Shown: positions 17,747-26,659 of the stretch, piece after piece
How positions within the stretch are numbered: the first letter of the stretch is position 1
Layout of the letters: each line of letters begins with the position of its first letter
NCBI GenBank assembly: GCA_030041435.1
Contig: JASHNW010000007.1
Span: 1 to 64,000 of the forward strand
Length of the DNA: 64,000 nt
Reading direction: 5' to 3'
Origin: Acidobacteriaceae bacterium
Lineage (GTDB): Bacteria > Acidobacteriota > Terriglobia > Terriglobales > Acidobacteriaceae
Position numbers and translations under genes: made by a program
Notes under the pieces: model-generated
What the model saw: the letters and a program-made list of their open reading frames with translations, nothing else
The model's database searches: none
Told to the model about the DNA's origin: nothing

Positions 17747-18400
17747 ATGGCTATCACGTCCGTCCGGAAGGTCGCCGACGCGGATTTCCCGACGCGCTGG
17801 GGACACTTCCGCATCCTCGGCTTCGAGGGCGCGTATGCGGCTGCTGCGGGCACCGAGGGGTGCAACGCCACTCCGGAGAAAGAGGAAGCGGTTGCCCTGA
17901 CGATGGGCGACGTTCACGCGGCGCCGCCGCTGGTGCGCATTCATTCGCAGTGCCTGACGGGCGACGTGTTCCACTCGCTGCGGTGCGATTGCCGGCTGCA
18001 GCTGGAGCTGGCGCTGAGCAAGATCGTTGAGGCCGGCGCGGGCATCCTGATTTATGAGCAGCAGGAGGGTCGGGGCATCGGCCTGATGGCGAAGCTGCGC
18101 GCCTATGAGCTGCAGGACCAGGGGCTGGACACCGTGGACGCGAATCTGCAGCTGGGGTTCCAGGCAGACTGCCGGGAATTTGAGCTGCCAGCGGAGATTC
18201 TGCGGCAGATGGGCGTCGCGTCGGTGCGGCTCATCACGAACAATCCCGACAAAGTGGCTGCGCTGGAAGCCGCGGGGGTGCGCGTGGCCGAGCGCGTCTC
18301 CGCCGAGGTGCCTGCTGAGGACACCTTCGAGCAGTACCTGCGCGTGAAGCAGGAGAAGATGGGCCACCTGTTCGACGGGCTGGAGACGACAGCGAAATAG
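17747..18400 (+). CDS. ribA: GTP cyclohydrolase II
   Basis: Opens the riboflavin pathway by converting GTP to 2,5-diamino-6-ribosylamino-4-pyrimidinone 5'-phosphate. The 217-residue protein has the zinc cysteines C69, C80 and C82 (QCLTGDVFHSLRCDC), the EQQEGRGIGLMAKLRAY motif with the catalytic Arg/Tyr region, and LITNNPDKVAAL near the end. Compared with E. coli RibA (196 residues) it has a small N-terminal insertion (AAAAGTEGCNATPEKEEA, residues 31-48). It is a stand-alone enzyme without a RibB domain, and no other riboflavin gene is nearby. Confidence 0.95.
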   Translation: MAITSVRKVADADFPTRWGHFRILGFEGAYAAAAGTEGCNATPEKEEAVALTMGDVHAAPPLVRIHSQCLTGDVFHSLRCDCRLQLELALSKIVEAGAGILIYEQQEGRGIGLMAKLRAYELQDQGLDTVDANLQLGFQADCREFELPAEILRQMGVASVRLITNNPDKVAALEAAGVRVAERVSAEVPAEDTFEQYLRVKQEKMGHLFDGLETTAK

Positions 18401-18421
18401 CTTGCTCCGATCAGGAGCAAG
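18401..18421. terminator. Hairpin between convergent ribA and GH3 genes
   Basis: CTTGCTCC, a 5-base loop GATCA, and GGAGCAAG form a perfect 8-bp stem that begins on the base after the ribA stop codon. The convergent GH3 gene ends 15 bases beyond. There is no T run on either side. Confidence 0.65.
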
Positions 18422-18436
18422 GCGGTGTTCGAGCCG

Positions 18437-20692
18437 CTACTGCTCTCCGAGCTTCACTACAGCACTGAGCGGGAGGTCGCGCGACGAGCTGCCTGCCGAG
18501 ATTGTGTAATCGCCCGGGGCCATCGTCCAGCGGTCCTTGTCCACATCGAAAATCGAGAGATAGAGCGGTTCAACGTGAATCGTGACGATCCTGGATTCGC
18601 CAGGTTCGAGGCGGACTTTCTGCCAGCCGACGAGGCGGCGCGGCGGCTCCTCGGCGGCGGCAGGCAGCGAGGCGTAGATCTGCGCGACTTCCTGGCCGGC
18701 GCGACGGCCGGTGTTGCGCACGCGCACGCTGACATCGAGCCCGTCGCCGCGCACGACTTTCAGGTCGGAAATGGTGAAGGTGGTGTAGGAGAGGCCGAAT
18801 CCAAAGGGGAAGAGCGGCGTTTTGTTCTCGGCGTCGTACCACTTGTAGCCGACCTTCAGTCCTTCGTCGTAGTGGACGTCGAAGATCGTTTGGTTCTGCC
18901 GGAGCATGGGCAGGCCGGGCATGGCGTTGAGCGGGCCGGCGGGCTGCTTCGCTTCTTCGGGATGCGGCAGGTCCGCTTCGGTTTTCGGGAAGGTGATGGG
19001 CAGACGGCCTGAGGGGTTGACCTGACCGAAGAGAATGGCGGCAATCGCCTGTGCTCCGCGAATGCCGGGGTACCAGGACTCGAGGACCGCGCTCACCTGG
19101 CCGAGCCAGGGCATGGTGACCGCGCCGCCGCTTTCGAGCACGACGATGGTGTGAGGATTAGCCGCGGCGACAGCCTCGATGAGCGCGTCCTGATTATTGG
19201 GCAGCGAGAGGTTGGGCAAGTCGGTGCCTTCGGACTCGTGCTGGATGGCGAAGACGATGGCGACGTCAGCGGATTTGGCGAGGCTGGCCGCGCTTGCCGT
19301 ATCGATTCCGGGATCGAAGGTGACCTTTGCGTCGGGCGCTGCTGCGCGCAGGGCATCGAGCGGCACAGAACGGTGGTAGACCCATTCAGACAGGAGCGCC
19401 ATGATGCCGGTGGGACTGCCGGACGGAGGCTGAACGGCATTGCCGCCGGCGGGATCGACCTGAGCGGAGCCGCCGCCGGAGAGAACGCCGGCATCGGCAT
19501 GGCCGCCGATGACGGCGATGGAATGGATGGTCGCCGCGACGAGCGGGAGCTGATGGTTCGCGTTCTTCAGCAGCACCGCTCCCTCTTCTTCCACGTGCTG
19601 GGCGACGGCGAAGCCGTGCATTACGTCCACTACTTTCGGTTGCGGGGGATCGTCGACGATGCCGGTGGCGAACTCGGTGCGCAGGACGCGGTGCACCATT
19701 TCGTTGAGCTGCGCCGCGGAGATTTCGCCATCCTGCACGGCTTTCTTCAGAGGTTCGCCGAAGTAGCCATTGCCGGGCATCTCGATGTCGAGGCCGGCTT
19801 TGGCTGCGGGGACGGTGCTGTGCGTGCCGCCCCAGTCGGAGACGACAAAGCCCCGGAAGCCCCAGTCCCTGTCGAGCACGTCGTGGAGCGTGTAGGGATT
19901 CTCGCAGGCGTAGGTGCCGTTGATGAGGTTGTAGCTGCACATGACCGCGCCCACGCCGGAGTCGCGGATGCCGATTTGGAAAGCGAGCAGGTCGGATTCG
20001 CGCATGGCGCGCTGGCCAATGATGGAGTTGGCGTAATTGCGGCCGTTTTCCTGATCGTTCACCGCGTAATGCTTGATGTCGCCGATGATGTGCTGGTCCT
20101 GTTCGCCTTTCATCATCTGGCCGACCATGGCGCCGGCGAGGATGGGATCTTCGCCTTCATACTCGAAGGTGCGGCCGTCGCGGGGCTCGCGCGTGAGATT
20201 GACGCCGCCACCGAGGGACATGTTGAAGCCCTGGTCGCGCAGCTCGGATCCGATGAGCGCGCCGTATTCATAGGCGATTTTCGGGTCCCAGGAGGCTGCA
20301 TCGGCGACGCCGGAGGGAAGGGCCGTGGAGTAGCGGCTTTTCTGCGCGCCGCGCGCGACGCCTACGGCGGCATCGGACATCTGCAGATCGGGGATGCCGA
20401 GGCGAGGAATGCCGGGAATGAATCCGGCGCCGCCGAGCGAGCGCACGGCGGGACCGGACTCCGTCGGCATAAACAGCGACCTCCATCCCAGGCCGTGCAG
20501 CAGCTGGATTTTCTCGTCGAGGGTCATCTGCGCGATGACGAGATCGGCGCGCTGGTCGGGCGACAGGCTCTTGTTGGACCAGGGGCCGCTCGGCGCTGCA
20601 TGCGGCGCGCCAAACTGTGCGTGGAGCGACGCGGATCCGGCGACGAAAAGGACGATGCCCATCGCGAGGGCCGACCATCTGCGCATGTTCAT
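18437..20692 (-). CDS. Secreted glycoside hydrolase family 3 (beta-glucosidase/xylosidase type)
   Basis: 751 residues with a signal peptide (WSALAMGIVLFVAGSASLHAQ). The GH3 N-domain includes GVNLTREPRDGRTFEYEGEDP and KHYAVNDQENGR. The catalytic nucleophile is D286 in FVVSDWGGTHS. The GH3 C-domain has VLLKNANHQLPL and FGQVNPSGRLPITFPK, and a fibronectin-III-like C-terminal domain follows (GFGLSYTTFTISDL, RAGQEVAQIYASLP). It hydrolyses terminal beta-linked sugars in the periplasm or outside; glucose versus xylose preference cannot be read here. It lies 30 bases after the esterase stop on the same strand, so the pair is likely one transcript. Confidence 0.93.
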   Translation of the reverse strand: MNMRRWSALAMGIVLFVAGSASLHAQFGAPHAAPSGPWSNKSLSPDQRADLVIAQMTLDEKIQLLHGLGWRSLFMPTESGPAVRSLGGAGFIPGIPRLGIPDLQMSDAAVGVARGAQKSRYSTALPSGVADAASWDPKIAYEYGALIGSELRDQGFNMSLGGGVNLTREPRDGRTFEYEGEDPILAGAMVGQMMKGEQDQHIIGDIKHYAVNDQENGRNYANSIIGQRAMRESDLLAFQIGIRDSGVGAVMCSYNLINGTYACENPYTLHDVLDRDWGFRGFVVSDWGGTHSTVPAAKAGLDIEMPGNGYFGEPLKKAVQDGEISAAQLNEMVHRVLRTEFATGIVDDPPQPKVVDVMHGFAVAQHVEEEGAVLLKNANHQLPLVAATIHSIAVIGGHADAGVLSGGGSAQVDPAGGNAVQPPSGSPTGIMALLSEWVYHRSVPLDALRAAAPDAKVTFDPGIDTASAASLAKSADVAIVFAIQHESEGTDLPNLSLPNNQDALIEAVAAANPHTIVVLESGGAVTMPWLGQVSAVLESWYPGIRGAQAIAAILFGQVNPSGRLPITFPKTEADLPHPEEAKQPAGPLNAMPGLPMLRQNQTIFDVHYDEGLKVGYKWYDAENKTPLFPFGFGLSYTTFTISDLKVVRGDGLDVSVRVRNTGRRAGQEVAQIYASLPAAAEEPPRRLVGWQKVRLEPGESRIVTIHVEPLYLSIFDVDKDRWTMAPGDYTISAGSSSRDLPLSAVVKLGEQ

Positions 20693-20722
20693 GGACTGAC
20701 TCCTTACGACCAGGGTGACCGG

Positions 20723-22351
20723 CTATTTCGTTACGGTTTTCGCTTCCTGTGCCGGAGCGGTGGACGATTCCGCGGGCTTCGTCGCCATGGCTTCGATCAG
20801 ATCGAGCCGGTCCTTCCACGGATCGGCCTGCGCGACCGGACCGTCGTTGGTGAAGTTGAGCAGTTCGTCGCCGGCTGCGGTGTAGGCTGGCCAGTTGGGA
20901 AGGCCCGCGCCGTTGGGATTGCCGGTCTTCACGAAGTTGATCCAATACGCGTTGGCCTGCTTGGCGGCTGCTTCATCTTCGGGAGCCAGCTTGTCTCCAT
21001 AGGCGGCCTTTACCGTGTCGAAGACGAAGGGAATTTCGCTGGCGTGCAGGGCTCCGGGAAACTGACTGCGCCGGGTTTCGGCGACATAGGAGAAGCGATA
21101 TTCGTAGGCGGGCAGGCCGGCGGCTGCGACCGTGCCGGCGACGAAGCGCGCAGGCTCGACCATCATCATGTCGGCGGCGATTTTCCAGCCTACCAGCATG
21201 ACGCTGGCGGACTTCGTGGGGTCGTAGAGCGCCGCGGCCTTGCCGGCATTGGGGCCAAAGGCGGCCCAGGTATCCGCGAGCGTGTGCCAGCGCGGGAAGC
21301 CAATGTCGGCGCTGTTGGCGCCGATCATCACGGGAACCTTCCAGTAGTGGCCGCTTTCAAGGGCCTGCTCGGGCGTCTGTGTGACGATGACGCCATCCTG
21401 AATGGGGCCGCCGTAGGTGGCCGCGGCGCGGCCCATGCTGGCCATGTTGAGGCCACTGACGACTTTTTCCGCAGGGAGCGCGCGCAGCGCAGCCAGCGCC
21501 GCGTCGCCGGTGCCCTCGATGCCATTGGCTTTCGCGAACGCGACACCGACGGCTTCTTCGGAAGGCAGACCGTGGGGCGAGGTCTTATCGAGATAGCGGA
21601 CGCCCATGAGCGCATCGCGGCCGCCGCCGGATTCGACGATGGCTCGCTCGAAGAGTCCTTTCGTTACCGGGGAAGTCAGGAGCGCGAGGACCGATCCGCC
21701 GCCGGCCGACTCGCCAAAGATGGTTACGTCGGCGGGGTTTCCGCCGAAGGCGCGGATGTTGCGCTGCACCCATTTGAGTGCGGCGATTTGATCCATGTAT
21801 GCGTAGTTGCCGAGGGGATGGCCGGCGCCTTCGCGGGAGAGCGCGGGGAAGGCGAAGAAGCCGAAGCGGCCAACGCGATAATTGAAGCTGACGAAGACGA
21901 CTCCGCCACGCGCGAACTGCGAGCCGTCATATACGGCGGGCGAACTGCCGCCGTTGACGAAGCCGCCGCCGTAGATCCACACCATCACGGGAAGTTTTTC
22001 GGTGGCTTTGTGGGCCGGGGTCCAGACGTTGAGATAGAGACAGTCTTCGCTGGGTGGAGTGCCGAGCGGCGCGGCATCCGACGGGAAGGGAAGCTGCATG
22101 CAGTCGGCGCCGTACTGTGTCGCCTCGCGTACGCCGGACCAGTGCGCGGCAGGCTGGGGAGGACGCCAGCGGAGGTCGCCTACGGGAGGCGCTGCGAAGG
22201 GGATGCCCCGGAACGAGACGATGCCGTTCTCCTGGGCGCCGCGAACTGTGCCGGTGTCGATCCTGACCTGCTGCAAGCTGCTCTGCGCTTCCGCGGCCAG
22301 CAGCGGCGCGACGACGAGAAATAGTTGCGCGGCGATTTTGAGGACTCTCAT
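20723..22351 (-). CDS. Secreted carboxylesterase type B, copy 1
   Basis: 542 residues from ATG 22351, chosen because AGGAA lies upstream and a signal peptide follows (VLKIAAQLFLVVAPLLAAEAQ); an upstream in-frame TTG at 22411 lies inside the predicted promoter. The alpha/beta-hydrolase features are FRGIPFAAPPVGDLRW, EDCLYLNVWTPA, the oxyanion WIYGGGFVNG and the nucleophile about S215 in IFGESAGGGS; His is in ALHASEIPFVFD. It cleaves carboxylic esters, plausibly acyl or feruloyl groups on plant or microbial polysaccharide given the GH3 neighbour, but this is inference. Its own promoter is predicted at 22411-22439. Confidence 0.9.
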   Translation of the reverse strand: MRVLKIAAQLFLVVAPLLAAEAQSSLQQVRIDTGTVRGAQENGIVSFRGIPFAAPPVGDLRWRPPQPAAHWSGVREATQYGADCMQLPFPSDAAPLGTPPSEDCLYLNVWTPAHKATEKLPVMVWIYGGGFVNGGSSPAVYDGSQFARGGVVFVSFNYRVGRFGFFAFPALSREGAGHPLGNYAYMDQIAALKWVQRNIRAFGGNPADVTIFGESAGGGSVLALLTSPVTKGLFERAIVESGGGRDALMGVRYLDKTSPHGLPSEEAVGVAFAKANGIEGTGDAALAALRALPAEKVVSGLNMASMGRAAATYGGPIQDGVIVTQTPEQALESGHYWKVPVMIGANSADIGFPRWHTLADTWAAFGPNAGKAAALYDPTKSASVMLVGWKIAADMMMVEPARFVAGTVAAAGLPAYEYRFSYVAETRRSQFPGALHASEIPFVFDTVKAAYGDKLAPEDEAAAKQANAYWINFVKTGNPNGAGLPNWPAYTAAGDELLNFTNDGPVAQADPWKDRLDLIEAMATKPAESSTAPAQEAKTVTK

Positions 22352-22410
22352 GGGATGATTCCTGTGTGCGTGGATGAACACCTGATGCGGGACTTGCGGC
22401 CCGGCTGCCA

Positions 22411-22439
22411 AGTATACGGTCGCACCCTGATGCGTTCAA
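22411..22439 (-). promoter_or_regulatory. Sigma-70-like promoter for esterase 1 - GH3
   Basis: On the minus strand TTGAAC (22439-22434) and TATACT (22416-22411) are separated by exactly 17 bases, close to the sigma-70 consensus. Transcription would begin near 22404, giving a leader of about 50 bases before ATG 22351. This shows the two-gene unit can be transcribed separately from esterase 2. Confidence 0.7.
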
Positions 22440-22446
22440 TAGATTG

Positions 22447-22467
22447 ATCGAATCGTCATGATTCGAT
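22447..22467. promoter_or_regulatory. 8-bp inverted repeat upstream of the esterase/GH3 promoter
   Basis: ATCGAATC, a 5-base spacer GTCAT, and GATTCGAT form a perfect dyad placed about 8 bases upstream of the -35 box (about -43 to -63 relative to the predicted start). That is a usual place for an activator or an upstream operator. No regulator gene is adjacent. It could also be a hairpin at the end of the upstream esterase 2 transcript, which stops about 60 bases before it. Confidence 0.5.
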
Positions 22468-22527
22468 TTCCCCATTGGAGAAATTGGGGCGTGGATTCCA
22501 AATACGAAGTTACGCAGGGCAGCGTGT

Positions 22528-24174
22528 CTATTGCGCCAGGCGCTGCACGATGTGCGCCTGCAACAGGACGCAGGCGGGGCGCAGCTCAAGAGGAGAAGCT
22601 GCGGCCGATCCCTGCGCGGTAAAGTGCATGAGCGCGGGAGAGCTTCCGCGATACGCAGGCCAGTTTGGAAGTCCGGCGCCGTTCGGGTCGCCCGTTTTTG
22701 CGAAGTTTGTCCAGTAGCCCTGCATCTGCTCAGAGAGCGCGGCGTCGGCGGGGCCGTAGGTTGCGCCCATAACGTGGTAAGCGGGAAGCTGCGCCCAGCC
22801 GAAGACGTAGGGCAGCTCGCCGCTGTGGCGCGTGGACGGCGAGCTGGTGCCGGGGAGGGGGCGCTCGAACTGGTATTCCCACACGGCGATGCCGCGCTTT
22901 GCCAGCCAGGCGCCGGCGATGCGTGCGGGGCAGCGGAACATCGTGTCAGTCATGAGTTGCGTGCCCGCGGAACCCAGCTGCTGGTCGACCGGCGGCGCAT
23001 CGGAATGCGCAAGGCCGTACGCGGCGATGGCGGCCGGCCCCTGCTCGCCGAAGTCGCGCAGGATTGCTTTGCGCAGAGCCTCCGGAGGATCGGGCGGCGC
23101 ATTGGGCTGGATCACGCTGGACCGGCTGAAGGAAAACTCCTGGATATTGTTGCCAATGAGGAGTGGAACGTCGTGGGAGTGGCCGTCGCGCAGGGCCGCT
23201 GCCGGCTGCTGGGGCAGAATCCAGCCATCGACGATGAGTTCGGGGCCCTGGTGCGTGGGGACGCCTTCCTTGTCGGGTGCGGTGAAGCGGTGGGCCGCGT
23301 CGAGGAGTTCGGATGCCGGGATTTTGCGCAGAGCGGCCAACTGGCCTGGCCCGGCGGGTGCTCCGGCGAAGGCTGCGAAGGTCTGGCCCAGGGTTTCAGC
23401 GTCGTGCAGCGTGGGCAGGATCGGATTTGGCGCGATGGCGCCGCCGCTCTCACTGATGGCTCGCTGCAAGAGGCCGGCACTCAGCGGGCTGGTGAGCAGC
23501 ATGCCCACGTCAATGGCGCCTGCCGATTGACCGGCAATGGTGACGTTGTGCGGATCGCCGCCAAAGCGGGCGATATTGTCGCGCACCCAGCGCAGCGCGG
23601 CGATCTGATCGAGCAACGCGTCGTTGCCGGAAGCGTGATGCGGCGATGCAGCGGTGAGCTGGGGCAGCGCGAGGAATCCGAAGACGCCGAGACGATAGTT
23701 GATGCTGACGAGGACGACGCCTTGCCGGGTGAGCGTCTGGCCGGCGGGATAGCGGCCGGAGCCGTTGTAATTCGCTCCGCCGTGAATCCAGAAGAGGACG
23801 GGCAGGGGATGCGCGGGATGCAATGAGGGCGTGGCTACGTTCAGATAGAGGCAGTCTTCGGACTCGTCCTCGGCATCGCGGGCGTTCCAGCCCCAGTCGA
23901 TCTGCATGCACGCGTGGGGAGGGGTGGTTGCGTCGCGCACGCCGGTCCAGTGCGGCGGCGGCTGCGGCGGCTTCCAGCGGAGATCGCCGACGGGTGGGGC
24001 AGCGTAGGGAATGCCCTGAAAGATGGCGGCACCCTGGGCGCCCGTTTGGCCGCGCAAGAGTCCCTGCCGCACACGGACCTGAGGCGCTGCTGGCGGCGGT
24101 GGCGGGGTTTGCGCGACGGCCAGCGCACCGGCGAACAGCGCCACCGCGCAGGCGGCGAATTTTCCTGGGTGCAT
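22528..24174 (-). CDS. Secreted carboxylesterase type B, copy 2
   Basis: 548 residues from ATG 24174, with GGAG upstream and a signal peptide (KFAACAVALFAGALAVAQ) followed by a Pro-rich linker. It has FQGIPYAAPPVGDLRWKPP, SEDCLYLNVATPSLH, oxyanion WIHGGANYNG and nucleophile about S217 in IAGQSAGAIDVG. The probable His is in STRHSGELPYVFGW. It is a paralogue of esterase 1 (same layout) but clearly diverged, with GQSAG instead of GESAG, so it probably differs in substrate. It is upstream in the same direction, about 175 bases from esterase 1. Confidence 0.9.
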   Translation of the reverse strand: MHPGKFAACAVALFAGALAVAQTPPPPPAAPQVRVRQGLLRGQTGAQGAAIFQGIPYAAPPVGDLRWKPPQPPPHWTGVRDATTPPHACMQIDWGWNARDAEDESEDCLYLNVATPSLHPAHPLPVLFWIHGGANYNGSGRYPAGQTLTRQGVVLVSINYRLGVFGFLALPQLTAASPHHASGNDALLDQIAALRWVRDNIARFGGDPHNVTIAGQSAGAIDVGMLLTSPLSAGLLQRAISESGGAIAPNPILPTLHDAETLGQTFAAFAGAPAGPGQLAALRKIPASELLDAAHRFTAPDKEGVPTHQGPELIVDGWILPQQPAAALRDGHSHDVPLLIGNNIQEFSFSRSSVIQPNAPPDPPEALRKAILRDFGEQGPAAIAAYGLAHSDAPPVDQQLGSAGTQLMTDTMFRCPARIAGAWLAKRGIAVWEYQFERPLPGTSSPSTRHSGELPYVFGWAQLPAYHVMGATYGPADAALSEQMQGYWTNFAKTGDPNGAGLPNWPAYRGSSPALMHFTAQGSAAASPLELRPACVLLQAHIVQRLAQ

Positions 24175-24371
24175 TCTGCTTCTCCGCGGGTACCGGCGGC
24201 CCTTTCGCGCGCAGCGGCCCGCGAGGAAGTCTACCACCGGCTGCCTGAGAGAGCGGGAATTGCGGGGAAGGCGGCTGGCGTTGTGAGGTTTTTCAACTCG
24301 CCGATGAGGGCGCGGGCGCCGCGTTTTGAGTTTGAGCGTTGCGCCAGGAATTCAGCGGCCAGAAAGAGGGA

Positions 24372-25115
24372 CTATGCAGGCAGACGTCGCAGAGCTTTTC
24401 TGGCGCGTCGAAACCAGGGACGCTCGCGGCGGCGCAGATAGCCGGGCATGGCGGGGGCTTTCTCAAGGACCTTGCGTGCCCACTCGCGGGCTTCAGCGGT
24501 GCGTCCTTCGGCAGCGAGCAGATCGGAAAAGTTGAGATAGGTCTCAGAGAGCGTGGAGAGCTTCGTTGTCTCGCGGAAGAGCGCTTCGGCTCTCTCTTTT
24601 TGGCCAATCATGGCGTACGCGTGAGCCAGCAAGCCGGCGGCGCGATGGAAATCGTAGTCGGGCTCCTTTGCGACCACTCGCTCGAGGTCGGGGATCGCGG
24701 CCTGCGCGTCGCCGAGGAGCACAGCGCAGACGCCGCGGCGATAGAACGGATCGAGAGTGGTGGACCCGGCGGCGATGGTTTTGTCGAAGGCGGCGCGCGC
24801 CAGGGCCAGGCGGCCTTCGTCCATGTAGCGGTCGCCGAGCTCCTCGATGTTGCCCACGGCGGAATTCACCTGCACGAGCGCTTCGAGCTCACGGATGCGC
24901 TTGCGGCGGGAGAATCCGCGTACGGACTGGCCGCTGAGGAAGCTGAGGTCGGGCGCAGCTTCAATGAGCAGATAGATGGCGGCGCCGAGGGGTCCGAGGA
25001 AAATGATGACGAAGAGCCACCAAAAGTCAGGACGGCGGCGGATGAAGTGGATGATGGCGAGGGCTTCGAGCAAAATGCCCCACCAGGTGAAAATGAAATT
25101 GAAGAGAAATCCCAT
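24372..25115 (-). CDS. Membrane-anchored TPR protein
   Basis: 247 residues. Two N-terminal membrane helices (about 5-25, FIFTWWGILLEALAIIHFI, and about 30-52, FWWLFVIIFLGPLGAAIYLL) resemble the PLDc_N/cardiolipin-synthase N-terminal module. Tetratricopeptide repeats follow from about residue 85 to 215 (NIEELGDRYMDEGRLALARAAF, FYRRGVCAVLLGDAQAAIPDL, AAGLLAHAYAMIGQKERAEAL). The end is very basic (GYLRRRERPWFRRARKALRR). TPRs suggest a protein-protein contact role on the cytoplasmic side; nothing else can be assigned. About 200 bases without a gene separate it from esterase 2, with no clear motif. Confidence 0.75.
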   Translation of the reverse strand: MGFLFNFIFTWWGILLEALAIIHFIRRRPDFWWLFVIIFLGPLGAAIYLLIEAAPDLSFLSGQSVRGFSRRKRIRELEALVQVNSAVGNIEELGDRYMDEGRLALARAAFDKTIAAGSTTLDPFYRRGVCAVLLGDAQAAIPDLERVVAKEPDYDFHRAAGLLAHAYAMIGQKERAEALFRETTKLSTLSETYLNFSDLLAAEGRTAEAREWARKVLEKAPAMPGYLRRRERPWFRRARKALRRLPA

Positions 25116-25232
25116 GAGCGCTTTGCGCGGCGTGGACTGCCGGCAGAATGAATTAGTTTATACCGGCGAGACAGGTTGCCCGTACGGACAGGCCGCAGAG
25201 TCAACGCTGAATTCCGAAGGGAGAGGGTTGGG

Positions 25233-25583
25233 GTGAAGACGGTCGAGGAGTTTTTCCGGCATATTTATGAGCGCTTCAACGCGCGCGATATAGAGACCGT
25301 GCTCGCCGCGATGCACGAAGACGTGCTGTGGGCGAACGGCATGGAAGGCGGCCACGTGCGCGGGCGCGAAGGCGTGCGCGCCTACTGGACGCGGCAGTGG
25401 GCGATGATCGATCCGCGCGTTGAACCGGTGGGTTTCAGCGTGGGGCCGGAGGGCGAAACGATCGTCGAGGTGCATCAGGTGGTGCGCGATCTGAGCGGGA
25501 ACCTGCTGGTCGATCAGATGGTGGGGCACATCTTTCGCGTGGAGGGCGGGCTGATCCGGCGGTTCGACATTCGCGGGGCGTGA
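25233..25583 (+). CDS. SnoaL-like (NTF2-fold) protein
   Basis: A 116-residue single domain from GTG 25233, chosen because GGGAGAGG lies about 7 bases upstream; an earlier in-frame start at 25176 gives an unlikely basic leader. SnoaL features are VEEFFRHIYERFNARDIETVL, HEDVLWANGMEGGHVRGREGV, YWTRQWAMIDPRVEPVGF and a final HIFRVEGGLIRRFDI. Ketosteroid-isomerase-like proteins of this kind are mostly uncharacterised. It is divergent from the TPR protein and convergent with pyrD. Confidence 0.8.
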   Translation: MKTVEEFFRHIYERFNARDIETVLAAMHEDVLWANGMEGGHVRGREGVRAYWTRQWAMIDPRVEPVGFSVGPEGETIVEVHQVVRDLSGNLLVDQMVGHIFRVEGGLIRRFDIRGA

Positions 25584-25605
25584 TGCACGGTGGCCGGTCT
25601 GCGGC

Positions 25606-26547
25606 TCAGGCCGGGGGCGCGGCGGGATTGGGCAAATCCAGGGCTCCGGTGAGGTCCGCGACGCGGGCGACGTGGTGGCGGGCGCACCACTGCTCCAGGC
25701 CCTGCGCGATGCGCTCGGTGGCGCGTGGGTCGGCGTAACTGGCGGTGCCCACCTGCACGGCGGCCGCGCCGGCGAGCAGAAATTCGACGGCATCTTCGGG
25801 AGTGGCGATGCCGCCGAGTCCGATGACCGGAATTTTGACGGCGCGCGAAGCCTCCCACACCATGCGCACGGCGATGGGCTTGATCGCAGGGCCGGAGAGG
25901 CCGCCGGTGGTGTTGGCGAGGCGCGGGCGGCGCGTTTCCACGTCGATGACCATGGACAGGAAGGTGTTGACCAGGGAGACGGCGTCGGCGCCTGCCTCTT
26001 CCGCAGTGTGCGCCATGGCCGCGATGGAGGTGACGTTGGGCGACAGCTTCACGATCAGAGGGCGCGCAGATTTGGCTTTGGCGCGCGTGACGAGGTCGAA
26101 GAGTGTGCCACTGTCTGAGCCGAAAGCAATGCCGCCGAAGTGGGTGTTCGGGCAGGAGACGTTCAGTTCGTAGGCGGCAATGCCCTCTGCGTCGTTCAAT
26201 CGTTCAATCACGGCCAGGTAATCGTCGAACTGATAGCCGAAGACGTTCACGATGACCGCGCAGCTGGGATAGTGGCGGAGGGGCGGCAGCTTTTCCGCGA
26301 GGAATTTTTCGACTCCGATGTTCTGCAGGCCGATGGCGTTGATCATGCCGGCAGCGGTTTCAATGAGGCGCGGCGCCTGGTTGCCGGGCATGGGCTCACG
26401 CGAAAGGCCTTTGGTGACGAGGCCGCCGATGCGGCGGAGGGAGACGATCTCTTCGAACTCGATGCCGTAGCCGAAGGTGCCGCTGGCAGCGATGACCGGA
26501 TTCAGCAGCTCGATGCCGGCGAACTGAACGCGCATGTCGGGCTTCAT
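25606..26547 (-). CDS. pyrD: Dihydroorotate dehydrogenase, class 1 (1B type)
   Basis: Oxidises dihydroorotate to orotate in pyrimidine synthesis. The 313-residue FMN barrel starts with VQFAGIELLNPVIAASGTFGYG. The active-site cysteine is in ELNVSCPNTHFGGIAFG, which marks class 1 (class 2 uses Ser), and the phosphate-binding end is PVIGLGGIATPEDAVEFLLAGA. Class 1B enzymes use a PyrK Fe-S/FAD subunit to pass electrons to NAD+; no pyrK is present in this window, so 1B rests on sequence style. A heptad array lies just upstream of its start. Confidence 0.93.
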   Translation of the reverse strand: MKPDMRVQFAGIELLNPVIAASGTFGYGIEFEEIVSLRRIGGLVTKGLSREPMPGNQAPRLIETAAGMINAIGLQNIGVEKFLAEKLPPLRHYPSCAVIVNVFGYQFDDYLAVIERLNDAEGIAAYELNVSCPNTHFGGIAFGSDSGTLFDLVTRAKAKSARPLIVKLSPNVTSIAAMAHTAEEAGADAVSLVNTFLSMVIDVETRRPRLANTTGGLSGPAIKPIAVRMVWEASRAVKIPVIGLGGIATPEDAVEFLLAGAAAVQVGTASYADPRATERIAQGLEQWCARHHVARVADLTGALDLPNPAAPPA

Positions 26548-26570
26548 GCGAGCGACCTCCGGCCGCTCGC

Positions 26571-26605
26571 AGCGGTCAGCAGACAGCGATCAGCGTTCAG
26601 CCAAA
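26571..26605 (+). repeat. Heptanucleotide array, locus G
   Basis: Units AGCGGTC, AGCAGAC, AGCGATC, AGCGTTC, AGCCAAA in perfect register. It lies in the short gap between the pyrD start and the stop of the upstream gene, both on the minus strand. The G-rich strand of the array is still the plus strand. Confidence 0.85.
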
Positions 26606-26659
26606 ACCCGGCTCGGATGCAGGAATTCAGGTTTGTTGCGCGGGAGCTGTCGTACGTGG

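Noticed and set aside
19151-22324. Open frame of over 1000 codons opposite the GH3 and esterase genes
   Set aside because: It is antisense to two clear secreted-enzyme genes with intact catalytic motifs, and its low-complexity Gly/Ala/Arg/Asp product has no domain. Long antisense frames are common in high-GC DNA.
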